From: an uncultured Prevotellaceae bacterium
GTDB lineage: Bacteria; Bacteroidota; Bacteroidia; Bacteroidales; Bacteroidaceae
Direction of reading: 5' to 3'
Length of the DNA stretch: 64,000 nucleotides
NCBI GenBank assembly: GCA_902767775.1
Contig: CACXIP010000005.1
Location: forward strand, 1 to 64,000
Part shown: piece after piece, positions 53,492-62,460 of the stretch
Layout of the letters: every line of letters begins with the position of its first letter
How positions within the stretch are numbered: the stretch's first letter is position 1
Program-made: the position numbers and the translations under genes
Notes under the pieces: generated by a model
Databases searched by the model: none
What the model saw: only the letters and a program-made list of their open reading frames with translations
What the model was told of the DNA's origin: nothing

Positions 53492-55198
53492 TTAATACCA
53501 ACGTGGGTCGCCCGGCATGGGGTTGTTGCCGCCAAGCTCTTTTGTCACGATTTGGAAGTTGCTGGAGGCAGCATCCTTGAAGGTAGCGGCAGTGCTCGAT
53601 GACAGTGTGGTGCCAGGGAATGCGGCCTTGGGTGATGGGTCTTCCTCAGAAATGGGTTGCCACAACAGGTCGCTGGTGAAATAGAGCTCATCACACTCTG
53701 GCTGCAGGTCACCGCTCCAACCAGTGATACCGGTGGTGGCCAACTCCTCCTTGTTGCGCCCAGCCATACCAATGAGGCAGTTCTTGAAGGTGAACTTGTC
53801 CTTGAATGTTGCCCAGTTGCTCGACTTAAAGTCAAAGAATGGCTTGGCATCAGCTACTGTATAGACGAAGGTACAGTTCTCCACTACCAAAGAGTTGGGC
53901 TGCAAGCCTTTGGTGCCTACACAGATTTTCTCTGCGTTGGAAATGGTGGAGTTGGTAATCTTGATATTCTGAATATCGGCTTTTGCGTTGTCGGCATTGG
54001 TGATGCCGTAACCGCTGATAGAGTCGATGATACAGTTGTCAATAATCACATTCTGGATGGAGGCAGCTGTCTGGATACGGCAGATACCACGCTTGTACTT
54101 GATGCTGCAGTTGGTGAACTTCAAGGTACCGAGGTTGCCCTCCGATTGGTTGAAGTTGAACACATAGGTGGCACCATAGTGGTTGTCGGTGCGGGGCTTG
54201 CTCTCCGTGTCGGTGAAGGCCACCTTGTCGAACACCACGCCACCAACAGTAGAACTGCCGGCAACACGGAAGTTACCCTCCACGCCCAACTGTGCCTCAC
54301 CTGCGAGGCTCAGGCCGGTAACGAAGGTGATGGTTCCGGTAGTGGCGGGAAGTTCTATCGTTGAGATGCGGTAGCGGGTGCCACCCTCAAGCACGATGGT
54401 GAGGTCCTTGTCCTGATACTCATTCTTGATGAGTGAGTCGAGGGTGTTGGCGTATGCTGAACCTGAACCCACAGAGAACCATTTCCATGCCTTGTCGGCA
54501 TCGAGGCCGCGAAGGTCGACCACCTCGCCGTTGAAATTCTCAGAGGCGACGGTACTGAAGCGTTTCTTGCCCTTGTAGTCGTCACCTGCGTAAGCCTCCA
54601 CACGGTAACTGGTCTTCGGACTGAGTCCATAGACCACCTTCTGTGCGGCGGCATTGTCCTCATCGGTGAGCGCCACCTCTGCCACCACTTGGTCATCGCT
54701 GTCCTGGATGATGCGCAGACGGCTGTAGACCACACCCGGAGTCCAGCGCACACGTGCGGCAATGTCGATGATGTCGGTTGCCTGCAGGGTGGCGAGGCTG
54801 GTAGGATAGTCGAGTGATGTGGTAGTCAGTGTGAATGCCTTCGACTGCAAGTTGGTCGTGGTATTGGTAGCAATGAGGCTCACGTTGTACTCCTTATCAT
54901 ATTGCAGGTCGTTGAAGCGATAGAAAGTGGTGTCGGTCGTCGCCTCACGGGTGTCGGTGCCGTCATTGGCCTCAATCCTCACCACATACTGGTTGGCGTT
55001 CTTGTAGTTGTCCCAGTTGATAATCATGTAGGCTTTGTTGTCTTCGTCCAGTCCGTGAGTGATGTTGTCGCTCTCGTTGATGACCGGGCGGAAGAGGCTG
55101 TCCATGCCTGGCAAATCGTCTTCACTGCAACTGGCAACGAAACTCACACCCATGGCAACAGCCATGAGGAGCAGCATCGATTTAAATATCTTTTTCAT
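53492..55198 (-). CDS. DUF4957/DUF5123-type surface lipoprotein of a pectin locus
   Basis: A 568-residue protein with lipoprotein signal MKKIFKSMLLLMAVAM and lipid Cys at 24, followed by SEDD. Two fibronectin type III-like domains (about 45-215) precede a right-handed beta-helix (about 225-550) with repeated turns such as NCIIDSISGYGITNADNAK. This matches proteins with DUF4957 and DUF5123 found next to SusD in pectin loci. The role is probably surface binding of galacturonan; no lyase motif is evident. The gap to susD is 15 bases, so it is co-transcribed. Confidence 0.78.
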   Translation of the reverse strand: MKKIFKSMLLLMAVAMGVSFVASCSEDDLPGMDSLFRPVINESDNITHGLDEDNKAYMIINWDNYKNANQYVVRIEANDGTDTREATTDTTFYRFNDLQYDKEYNVSLIATNTTTNLQSKAFTLTTTSLDYPTSLATLQATDIIDIAARVRWTPGVVYSRLRIIQDSDDQVVAEVALTDEDNAAAQKVVYGLSPKTSYRVEAYAGDDYKGKKRFSTVASENFNGEVVDLRGLDADKAWKWFSVGSGSAYANTLDSLIKNEYQDKDLTIVLEGGTRYRISTIELPATTGTITFVTGLSLAGEAQLGVEGNFRVAGSSTVGGVVFDKVAFTDTESKPRTDNHYGATYVFNFNQSEGNLGTLKFTNCSIKYKRGICRIQTAASIQNVIIDNCIIDSISGYGITNADNAKADIQNIKITNSTISNAEKICVGTKGLQPNSLVVENCTFVYTVADAKPFFDFKSSNWATFKDKFTFKNCLIGMAGRNKEELATTGITGWSGDLQPECDELYFTSDLLWQPISEEDPSPKAAFPGTTLSSSTAATFKDAASSNFQIVTKELGGNNPMPGDPRWY

Positions 55199-55213
55199 AT
55201 GGCTTGGTCGGTA

Positions 55214-57406
55214 TTAATAGTTTTCTTTGACGATGTTGGCCACCACGTAGTTGATACCCTCACCAGTTTCATTGGCAAGGATGCCATAACCGTCGTTGTT
55301 GAGCACGGCGCTGGCATTGATGGTGGTCACGCTGATGGGCAGCAGGAACGGCACGTTCTTGTCGCTCTTGGTCAGGGCGCCATTGGCATAACCGCGGTAG
55401 AGGCGTGTAGCGTAGTCGCTGGCCTGGTAGGAGTCCTTGCGGGTGACACCCGACTCTGCACCGCTCTCTACGTTGAACTCAACAGATGCTGGTGCTGTGC
55501 CAAGCACATACTTGGTGGCACCAGTAGCGGGATCCTTGGTCTTGGTGCATGAGGTGTATTCGGTACCGTTATAAGTATAGGTCGACACACGCTTGATGAG
55601 TTGGGTTCCCCAACGGCTGCGGTAGGTGGATGTACCCACCACTTCCTGATACATCCAGCCGTCAGCCTCCATGGTAGCGTCATCAACGGCAGGACGGTAT
55701 TTGGGACTGTACCACTGCAGGTCGGCCTTGGTATGGGTACTGCCCACACGTTTCCACCACAGTTTGTCGGCATACTTCACGTAGTCGGCAGCTTCGGGGA
55801 AGGCAGCCTGCACCTCTGGCAGGGCAAGCAGGTCCTCATAGGTGGAGATACCCCAGCAGAGCATGGTGCGCATGGCCTGCTCTATCTTCTGTCCGTAGAT
55901 GTTCCAGCGGATGAGGTCGAAGCGTCGGAGACCCTCGCCACCAAACTCCCATGCGCGCTCGTCAACGATGGCGTTGAAGAAGGCTTCCTTGGTGTTGAGG
56001 CCAGCCACATAGTTGGTCACATCCTCTGTGAAGGTGGGACTGTTGCGGAAGGCGCGGGCACGCACTATTGTGAGCGCATCCTTTGCCAGTGCGGTCGGGC
56101 CGTTGAGTTCGTTCTCTGCTTCAGCAAGCATCAGCAGCACGTCGGAGTAGCGCATCAGCGGATAGTTGATGCCGGTACCCTTGGATGAAGAAGAACCTAA
56201 GTTTTTGGTGGCAAGGAAACGGTCCCATTTGCCGATGCCCATACCTGTTCCCTCTGTAGGATAGACGATGTCGCTCTGATGCTGCCATTTACCGCAGGTC
56301 ACGTCGCGGCGCTGGTCATAGTCGCCGAAAGAGAGGTAGTATGAAGGGGTAAGACCCACCTGATTGGTGGTAGTACCATTGGAGCTGCTGCCATTGGTGA
56401 CACCGATGCTCCATCCCACATCACCGCCTTTTGACTCAACAAAAGCCACCTCATAGAGAATCTCAGCATTGTTCTCTATCATATAGGAATTCTCGTTGGC
56501 AAACGGAGTGTTGAAGTCAGGATAGAGTGCGCGAGGCTTCATCTGGATGAGTTTTTGGCAGTAGTCTTTCGCCATCTGCACATACTCATTGTGTGTGCGT
56601 GCGGTGACTGTTGCGCCACTGAGGTTGGTATAGGTGACAGCCAGTCTTTCGTCGCCCAGGTCGAGATAATCGTCAGCACGTTTCATCTGGTTGTCGAAAG
56701 TCTTGGCATAGCCAGCACGGAACAAGGCGAGACGGGCAATCATACCAATGGCGAAGTCGCGGTTCATACGCTCTATGCCACCTGTGTTGTTGTCTGAGAA
56801 TTTCATGCCCGGTTCGATGTCGACAAGCTCCTGAAGGATGCGGCTGTATACAACAAACTTGTCCTCACGGGGCTTGTCCAGGTCACCACCCCATCTTGAA
56901 GATGTCTCATACAAAGGCACGTCGCCCCAGAAGCCGCACATGAGGTAGTAGCGGTAGGCCTTGATACATACAGCCTCACCTTTCATCTGCTGCATCTCAG
57001 CCGATGAACTGATGCTGCTGTTGTTGATACCCTCTATCACCTGGTTGGCACGGTCGATGGCCTGCAGGTTGTGGTTCCACATATTGGTCATGTCGTTGAA
57101 GCCGGTGATGGCTGATGACTGGAGAGACCAAACGGCACGGCGGTCGCTGCTCGGCACACCAGCACTCGGCGCGCTGGCCTCCACGTCGGTGTTCTGCATA
57201 TAGACACCACACATACGGGAAGTATAGGAGTCCTGACCGAACAGATTGTAGGCTCCGTATAGGGCCTTCAGCGTGTTCTCCTCATTGGAAAAGACGGTTT
57301 GGTCGTCTTTCTCCGAGGGGGAAACTACGTCGAGCATGTCGCTGCATGAGGTAAGCACAAGGAAACCCATGGCGGCGAATGCAATATATTTTTTGCTCAG
57401 TTTCAT
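55214..57406 (-). CDS. susD: SusD/RagB family nutrient-binding lipoprotein
   Basis: A 730-residue surface lipoprotein (MKLSKKYIAFAAMGFLVLTSC, lipid Cys21) that captures oligosaccharide for the SusC channel. The N-terminal TPR-like part contains NLFGQDSYTSR and IKAYRYYLMCGFWGDVPLYE. The C-terminal RagB domain has YPLMRYSDVLLMLAEAEN (about 415-432) and ERAWEFGGEGLRRFDLIRW-type sequence, typical of the family. It is longer than usual (about 550-650) owing to extra C-terminal loops. It lies 34 bases after susC. Confidence 0.9.
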   Translation of the reverse strand: MKLSKKYIAFAAMGFLVLTSCSDMLDVVSPSEKDDQTVFSNEENTLKALYGAYNLFGQDSYTSRMCGVYMQNTDVEASAPSAGVPSSDRRAVWSLQSSAITGFNDMTNMWNHNLQAIDRANQVIEGINNSSISSSAEMQQMKGEAVCIKAYRYYLMCGFWGDVPLYETSSRWGGDLDKPREDKFVVYSRILQELVDIEPGMKFSDNNTGGIERMNRDFAIGMIARLALFRAGYAKTFDNQMKRADDYLDLGDERLAVTYTNLSGATVTARTHNEYVQMAKDYCQKLIQMKPRALYPDFNTPFANENSYMIENNAEILYEVAFVESKGGDVGWSIGVTNGSSSNGTTTNQVGLTPSYYLSFGDYDQRRDVTCGKWQHQSDIVYPTEGTGMGIGKWDRFLATKNLGSSSSKGTGINYPLMRYSDVLLMLAEAENELNGPTALAKDALTIVRARAFRNSPTFTEDVTNYVAGLNTKEAFFNAIVDERAWEFGGEGLRRFDLIRWNIYGQKIEQAMRTMLCWGISTYEDLLALPEVQAAFPEAADYVKYADKLWWKRVGSTHTKADLQWYSPKYRPAVDDATMEADGWMYQEVVGTSTYRSRWGTQLIKRVSTYTYNGTEYTSCTKTKDPATGATKYVLGTAPASVEFNVESGAESGVTRKDSYQASDYATRLYRGYANGALTKSDKNVPFLLPISVTTINASAVLNNDGYGILANETGEGINYVVANIVKENY

Positions 57407-57440
57407 AATCTTTATTGTTCTTAAATCCTTTGCTTTTTTC

Positions 57441-60400
57441 TTACAATGACACGTTCACACCGAAGGTGAAGGCACGGCTCTTGGGATAAGAGGAGTAGTC
57501 GATACCCGGAGTCAGACCTGAGTAACTGCTGTTGCGCACATATGAGCTTACCTCGGGGTCGAAGCCTGAGTAGTTGGTGATGCAGAACAGGTTGGTGCCG
57601 GTCACATAGACACGGAAGCGCTCCACACCGATTTTCTTGGTAAGTGTGGTTGGAAGTGTGTAACCCAAGGTCACACTCTGCAGACGCAGGAAGGAGGCAT
57701 CCTCAATGGCCCATTCGGTAGGCATGACGACTGCGCTGCCGAATGAATAGGGGCTCCAGTATTCCTTAGCAGGCTGACCGTTGCCACCTTCGTTGAAGAA
57801 GGCGAGGTCTTCCAGACTGGTGAGCAGTGTGCCGGTCTCGGGGTTCATGTAGGAGTAGCTGTTGGCCTGACGCATGAAGTTGAGCATGTTGGGATAGGTA
57901 CCCGAACGGTATTGCTGTGAGGCCGCAATCTTATTGGCGTTGTAGATGTCGTTGCCAACGGTAAAGGTGAAGTTGGCTGAGAAATCGAAGTCATAAAGCG
58001 TACCGCTCAGGCCGAAACCACCAGAGAAGCTGGGGTTGGTATCGCCGATGACCGTGATATCGTAGGTATCGACCACACCATCGGGAGTTCCGTTCGGACC
58101 GCTGATATCCTGCAGTTTGATGGTGCCCGGACGAGTGCCGATAGCGCCGCCATACAGTGAGCAGGTGGGAACGCCGCTTTTCAGCACATAGGTGTTGGTG
58201 GCAGCATCATAACTCTCGAAATCAGAAGCGGTATAGTAACCTGCGTTCTTCCAACCATAGATAAGACCGATGGGTTGTCCTTTCTTGACGATATAGTCCT
58301 GTTGGTTCTTGTTGTCAGTGCCAGCCCAACCGGAGGGGAAGGTCATCTCAGTCAGTTCGTCGGTCACCTTCTCTACGTTGGACTTGTCGAAACCGATATT
58401 GAAGTTGGCATTCAGACTATAGTTTTTCTTCTGGAGCAGTACAGCATTGAGGTTCAGCTCAAAACCCTTATTGCTGGTCTCGGCGCAATTCTCCCACACC
58501 TGAGTATAACCAGCGGCAGCGATGTCATGCCTGATGAGCAGGTCGGTGGTGTTGTTCCAATAGTATTCCAAACTACCGCTGAGCCGCTCGTGGAAGAGTC
58601 CGAAATCGAGACCGATGTTACGGGTGGTGCGTTTCTCCCAGGTGATGTTGGGGTTGGCAAGCACGGACGAAGCGGAAAGGTCTGAATTGGAGACCTCACC
58701 CACGCCGTAGCGCTTGCTGCCTTGGTCGGCAAGGTACATCTGGAGGAAGGTGGTGTTACCAATCCTGTCGTTACCCACCTTTCCGTAAGAGAGACGGAGT
58801 TTCAGGTTGGACAGCCATTTCTTGCTGCTCTCCATGAAGGGTTCCTCAATGATTCGCCAGGAGGCTGCTGCTGCGGGGAAGAAGCCCCACTGATGTCCGT
58901 GTCCGAACTGCGAGCTGCCGTCCTCACGGAAAGTAAGGGTGAGCAGATAACGGTCCATGAAGTCATAGTTGAGACGGCCGAAGACAGAGAACTTTCGCTG
59001 GTCAGCGGCGATATAACTCTTGTTCTCCATATACGCATTGCCTGGTGAGGAGAAGTCGGCAAATACGTCGTCGGGCATGAGCGCCTTGCTGTAGTGCGTG
59101 CCATACATATAGTTGTAGTCACTCAGCGTATTGCGATACTCCTGTCCAACCATCACATTGAAACGATGTACTTTGTTGACTTTCTTGTCGTAGTTGAGGT
59201 AAACACTCTCACGGATGCTCCTGACATTGGTCTTCGTCCAGTCAGCCAAAGGAAGACCGCCTACGTAGGAAGCATTGTTGGTTGTGTGTCCCCACCAGTT
59301 CTTCGTCTCATTGAACTGGTACTCATAACCACCTTCGACATGGGCTTTCAGTTCCTTGATGATGGTCCAGTCGAGGGCAGCGTTGAAACCGTATTTGCGG
59401 TTGTTGCGCTTGCGCCAGTAGCGCTTGGCCTGCTCGGCAAGTGTCATCTGGCTGTTCTGCCACTCCTCATACTCATCATCACTCATTTTCGAGAAATCGG
59501 GGGTGATGAACTCCGACAGACCCTTTGTGGCTACAGAGGTGAGGGCCTGGGTCGTACGAATCTTGTAGTTGTCACCCTGGGTACCCTGTCCATTGACGAC
59601 CTGGTCGCTTACGCTTGCCTTCAAAGTGAACTTTAAGTTCTTGCTGATGTCATGATTGAGTTTGAGCATGAAAGCGTAGCGGCTGAAGTCGTTGTCAGGC
59701 ATCAGACCACCATTGTAGTCATAGGTGCCGGAGAGGGCGAACTTTGTCTTGTCGGTACCACCTGTGAGGCTCACGTTGTGGCTCTGCGAAAGAACATTGG
59801 CTCCAAACATATCGTCCTGCCAGTCGATGGCTTTCACACTCTTGTAGAGATAGAGGTCGTCGTAAACGCCAAATTGCTTGTAGAAAGAATTGAGGTTGCC
59901 TGTGCCGCGGATAAGGGCATACTCATAATTCGACATCACATAGTCGTAGGTATCCATCGTGTCAAGTCGCTTGGAGACCGTCTTGGTCTGCAGGAAGCCA
60001 TTGTAGGCGACCTGAGTCTTTCCGCCCTTGGCATTCTTGGTGGTGATAAGCACCACACCGTTGGCACCTTCCGAACCATAGATAGCGGTTGACGAGGCGT
60101 CTTTCAGCACGGTGATGTCCTCGATGTCGTTGGGAGAGATGTCGCTGATGCTCTTGGTTTGGAAACCGTCGACCACATAAAGCGGGTTGTTGTCGCCGGT
60201 GATAGAGCTACTTCCACGTACTCGGATAAGAACGTCGGCATCAGGCGAACCGTCGGTGGTCATGACACGCACACCGGCCATCTTACCTGTCAGTGCCTCA
60301 CTCACGTTGGGCACAGGCACTTTCACCAGGTCCTGACCTTTGACAGTGGATACCGAACCCGTGAGGTCTTTCTTGCGGGCGGTACCGTAACCGATGACCA

Positions 60401-60719
60401 CCACGTCGTTGAGGGTAGAGGCCTCATCCTCCATGACAAGTGGATAGTTGTCCTTGCCATCGAGCGTCACTGTCAGCGTCTTCATGCCGATGTAACTGAT
60501 CGTGAGGGTCTTGCCTTTCACATTCTGCAAGGTGAAGTTGCCGTCAAGGTCGGTCACCACACCATTCTGTGTTCCTGTCTCCATGACAGTTGCGCCGATA
60601 ATGGGTTCTCCGCTTGAGTCGGTCACTGTACCCTTGACTGTCTGCGCCGATATGTTGCCCACCAACATGGCAAAGGCAAACAATAGCACCAATCTAAAGA
60701 TTTTCAATTTACCAGACAT
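57441..60719 (-). CDS. susC: SusC/RagA family TonB-linked transporter
   Basis: A 1092-residue outer-membrane transporter. The signal peptide (about 1-25, ending near ISAQ) is followed by a carboxypeptidase-regulatory-like domain (TVKGTVTDSSGEPIIGATV and ITISYIGMKTL-type sequence, about 28-105). The plug has DVVVIGYGTARKKDLTGSV and STAIYGSEGANGVVLITTKN, and the barrel ends AFTFGVNVSL. It imports oligosaccharide captured by SusD. It is the first gene of the pectin locus. A -7 box lies about 85 bases upstream. No hybrid two-component or ECF regulator gene is adjacent. Confidence 0.93.
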   Translation of the reverse strand: MSGKLKIFRLVLLFAFAMLVGNISAQTVKGTVTDSSGEPIIGATVMETGTQNGVVTDLDGNFTLQNVKGKTLTISYIGMKTLTVTLDGKDNYPLVMEDEASTLNDVVVIGYGTARKKDLTGSVSTVKGQDLVKVPVPNVSEALTGKMAGVRVMTTDGSPDADVLIRVRGSSSITGDNNPLYVVDGFQTKSISDISPNDIEDITVLKDASSTAIYGSEGANGVVLITTKNAKGGKTQVAYNGFLQTKTVSKRLDTMDTYDYVMSNYEYALIRGTGNLNSFYKQFGVYDDLYLYKSVKAIDWQDDMFGANVLSQSHNVSLTGGTDKTKFALSGTYDYNGGLMPDNDFSRYAFMLKLNHDISKNLKFTLKASVSDQVVNGQGTQGDNYKIRTTQALTSVATKGLSEFITPDFSKMSDDEYEEWQNSQMTLAEQAKRYWRKRNNRKYGFNAALDWTIIKELKAHVEGGYEYQFNETKNWWGHTTNNASYVGGLPLADWTKTNVRSIRESVYLNYDKKVNKVHRFNVMVGQEYRNTLSDYNYMYGTHYSKALMPDDVFADFSSPGNAYMENKSYIAADQRKFSVFGRLNYDFMDRYLLTLTFREDGSSQFGHGHQWGFFPAAAASWRIIEEPFMESSKKWLSNLKLRLSYGKVGNDRIGNTTFLQMYLADQGSKRYGVGEVSNSDLSASSVLANPNITWEKRTTRNIGLDFGLFHERLSGSLEYYWNNTTDLLIRHDIAAAGYTQVWENCAETSNKGFELNLNAVLLQKKNYSLNANFNIGFDKSNVEKVTDELTEMTFPSGWAGTDNKNQQDYIVKKGQPIGLIYGWKNAGYYTASDFESYDAATNTYVLKSGVPTCSLYGGAIGTRPGTIKLQDISGPNGTPDGVVDTYDITVIGDTNPSFSGGFGLSGTLYDFDFSANFTFTVGNDIYNANKIAASQQYRSGTYPNMLNFMRQANSYSYMNPETGTLLTSLEDLAFFNEGGNGQPAKEYWSPYSFGSAVVMPTEWAIEDASFLRLQSVTLGYTLPTTLTKKIGVERFRVYVTGTNLFCITNYSGFDPEVSSYVRNSSYSGLTPGIDYSSYPKSRAFTFGVNVSL

Positions 60720-60801
60720 AGATATTATTTTAGGTTGATTAAGAAATAATCAGTAGGATTCGTTTTGGTATAGTTTGTCTACTAAGTAGGTTATTATTCT
60801 G

Positions 60802-60809
60802 CAAAGATA
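60802..60809 (-). promoter_or_regulatory. -7 element of the pectin locus
   Basis: The minus strand reads TATCTTTG, matching TAnnTTTG. The leader to the susC start is about 75-80 bases. Confidence 0.65.
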
Positions 60810-60854
60810 AGTAAAAATCCTTAATTTAACGAAATAAAATGAGATATTTAACTA

Positions 60855-60887
60855 AAAAGGCAGATTTCACGAGGAAATCTGCCTTTT
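60855..60887. terminator. Strong hairpin, isolated
   Basis: AAAAGGCAGATTTC pairs perfectly with GAAATCTGCCTTTT across 5 bases. A-tracts on one side and T-tracts on the other would allow termination in either direction. No gene now ends directly at it. Confidence 0.65.
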
Positions 60888-60985
60888 GGATTTGTCTTCC
60901 GGATAACCGGAGAGGGAAAATTAGAACAAGCGGGCTGAACCTGTGCGGGCTTCATTGTCGGAGCCTTCGCCGCCAGTACCTTGCT

Positions 60986-61206
60986 CCCGACTTCGGGAAT
61001 GTATTGAAAATCCATTTTTTATAATTTTTATTGATTTTCAATTAGTTATAGGACTTGATAGAGTAATTTGGGTGACGCAAAGAGATTTTTGCTATCTTAG
61101 CCCCATGTTTGTTCGTAAGAAGAAGGACTGGTCTGATACCATCAGTGTGGTGGTTGTGAATAAGAAGTATGGTCCACATTCTTGTTTCGAAGATGTGTTT
61201 TTTTAA
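60986..61206 (+). mobile_element. Left-end relic of an IS1634-like element
   Basis: From CCGACTTCGGGAATG the sequence parallels 48868-48988 and leads to an ATG at 61105 with frame MFVRKKKDWSDTISVVVVNK and a stop at 61206. This is the start of an IS1634-like transposase; the rest is missing. No right end is recognisable nearby. Confidence 0.6.
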
Positions 61207-61333
61207 AGAGGATGACGTCGCCAAGCTCAAGCTCAAGAATCCTTGTCAAATATTCAAGTCACACATTAGGTAGTTCAGCATCGAAAAACGCCGTTTCGCC
61301 ACGTTTCTTCTTTTGTACAATAAGGCAAGGTCG

Positions 61334-61341
61334 TATCTTTA
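61334..61341 (+). promoter_or_regulatory. Weak -7-like element of the efflux operon
   Basis: TATCTTTA differs from TAnnTTTG at the last base. It lies 23 bases before the start at 61365. Confidence 0.4.
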
Positions 61342-61364
61342 CACTCAAAAAGTGAAGAGACGAC

Positions 61365-62456
61365 ATGAAAAAGTTCATATTATTATTGATTGCTGTATTG
61401 TTGTTGGCAGGCTGCCGACAACAAGAGGCAGAAGACACAGCCCCTGCTGATTTCGAGACAATGACGGTAACGAAGTCAGACTTGGTGTTGGAGCAAAGTT
61501 ATCCGGCATCCATCGAGGGACGTCAAAGCGTCAAAATCATCCCACGTGTGGAAGGTTATCTGCGTGAGGTCAGGGTGAAGGAAGGCCAGCAGGTAAGACG
61601 CGGACAGGTGTTGTTCGTCATCGACCAGTCAGCGTATCAGGCCGAGGTCAAGGCCGCTTCCGCCAATGTCGAGGTGGCGAGAGCCAGCCTGACAAAGGAG
61701 CAGCTCAATTATGACGGCAGCCGCGGGCTGAATGCGCACAACGTCGTTTCCGACCATGAACTGCGCACTGCGGCGTCAAGCCTGGCTATGGCAAAAGCCC
61801 AACTGCGACAGAGTGAGGCGCAGTTGGAGACTGCGCGCGCCAATCTCTCATACACTGTCCTGCGCAGTCCTTCCGACGGCGTGGTGGGCAGCCTGCCTTT
61901 CCGGGTGGGCGACTATGTGGGGCCTTCCCATAGCAGCCTTACCACGGTGGCCGACAGCCACGAGATGTTCGTGTATTTCTCACTGACAGAGCGTGACGTG
62001 ATGGACCGCATCGCCCAACATGGGTCGTTGGGAAAAACCGTCTCAGCCTTCCCGCCTGTCGCCCTGCTGTCAGCCAATGGCGACACCTGTGTGGTCAGAG
62101 GCCGTGTGGAAAGCATCAGCGGCGTGGTGGAAAGTTCGACGGGTTCCGTATCGGCACGTGCCGTCTTCCCCAACGGTGACGGTCGGCTGCTCAGCGGCAG
62201 CACGGGTCGCCTTGTCGTCCCTTACAAAATGCATCAGGTCATAGTCATCCCACAGGCAGCCACCTATGAGATCCAGGACAAGAAGTATGTCTTCCGCGTG
62301 GTGGAAGGTAAGGCATCATCTACCATCATCACTGTCCTCCCCATGACAGATGGCAAAAACTACGTTGTCACCAACGGCCTCGAAGTGGGCGACGTCATTG
62401 TTGCCAAAGGTGCGGGTTATGTAAAGGAGGGACAGGAAATCCAGACTAAACAATAA
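61365..62456 (+). CDS. RND efflux periplasmic adaptor lipoprotein
   Basis: A 363-residue adaptor of the AcrA/MexA family that joins an inner-membrane RND pump to an outer-membrane channel. The lipoprotein signal is MKKFILLLIAVLLLAGC (Cys17). A split lipoyl domain is seen at VEGYLREVRVKEGQQVRRGQ and in YTVLRSPSDGVVGSL, with a helical hairpin between (about 100-150). The beta-barrel and membrane-proximal parts follow. It is the first gene of an operon with a MATE pump and an RND pump. Confidence 0.9.
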   Translation: MKKFILLLIAVLLLAGCRQQEAEDTAPADFETMTVTKSDLVLEQSYPASIEGRQSVKIIPRVEGYLREVRVKEGQQVRRGQVLFVIDQSAYQAEVKAASANVEVARASLTKEQLNYDGSRGLNAHNVVSDHELRTAASSLAMAKAQLRQSEAQLETARANLSYTVLRSPSDGVVGSLPFRVGDYVGPSHSSLTTVADSHEMFVYFSLTERDVMDRIAQHGSLGKTVSAFPPVALLSANGDTCVVRGRVESISGVVESSTGSVSARAVFPNGDGRLLSGSTGRLVVPYKMHQVIVIPQAATYEIQDKKYVFRVVEGKASSTIITVLPMTDGKNYVVTNGLEVGDVIVAKGAGYVKEGQEIQTKQ

Positions 62457-62460
62457 AGGA

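Larger units (their letters stand above)
60720..61104 (+). other. Gap between susC and the efflux operon
   Basis: Holds the susC leader and promoter, a strong hairpin at 60855-60887 and the left end of an insertion-sequence relic. I see no gene in it. Confidence 0.6.

Noticed and set aside
61207-61333. Continuation of the transposase after 61206
   Set aside because: Another frame reads EDDVAKLKLKNPCQIFKSHIR and stops, but no match to a transposase is evident and it is too short to judge.
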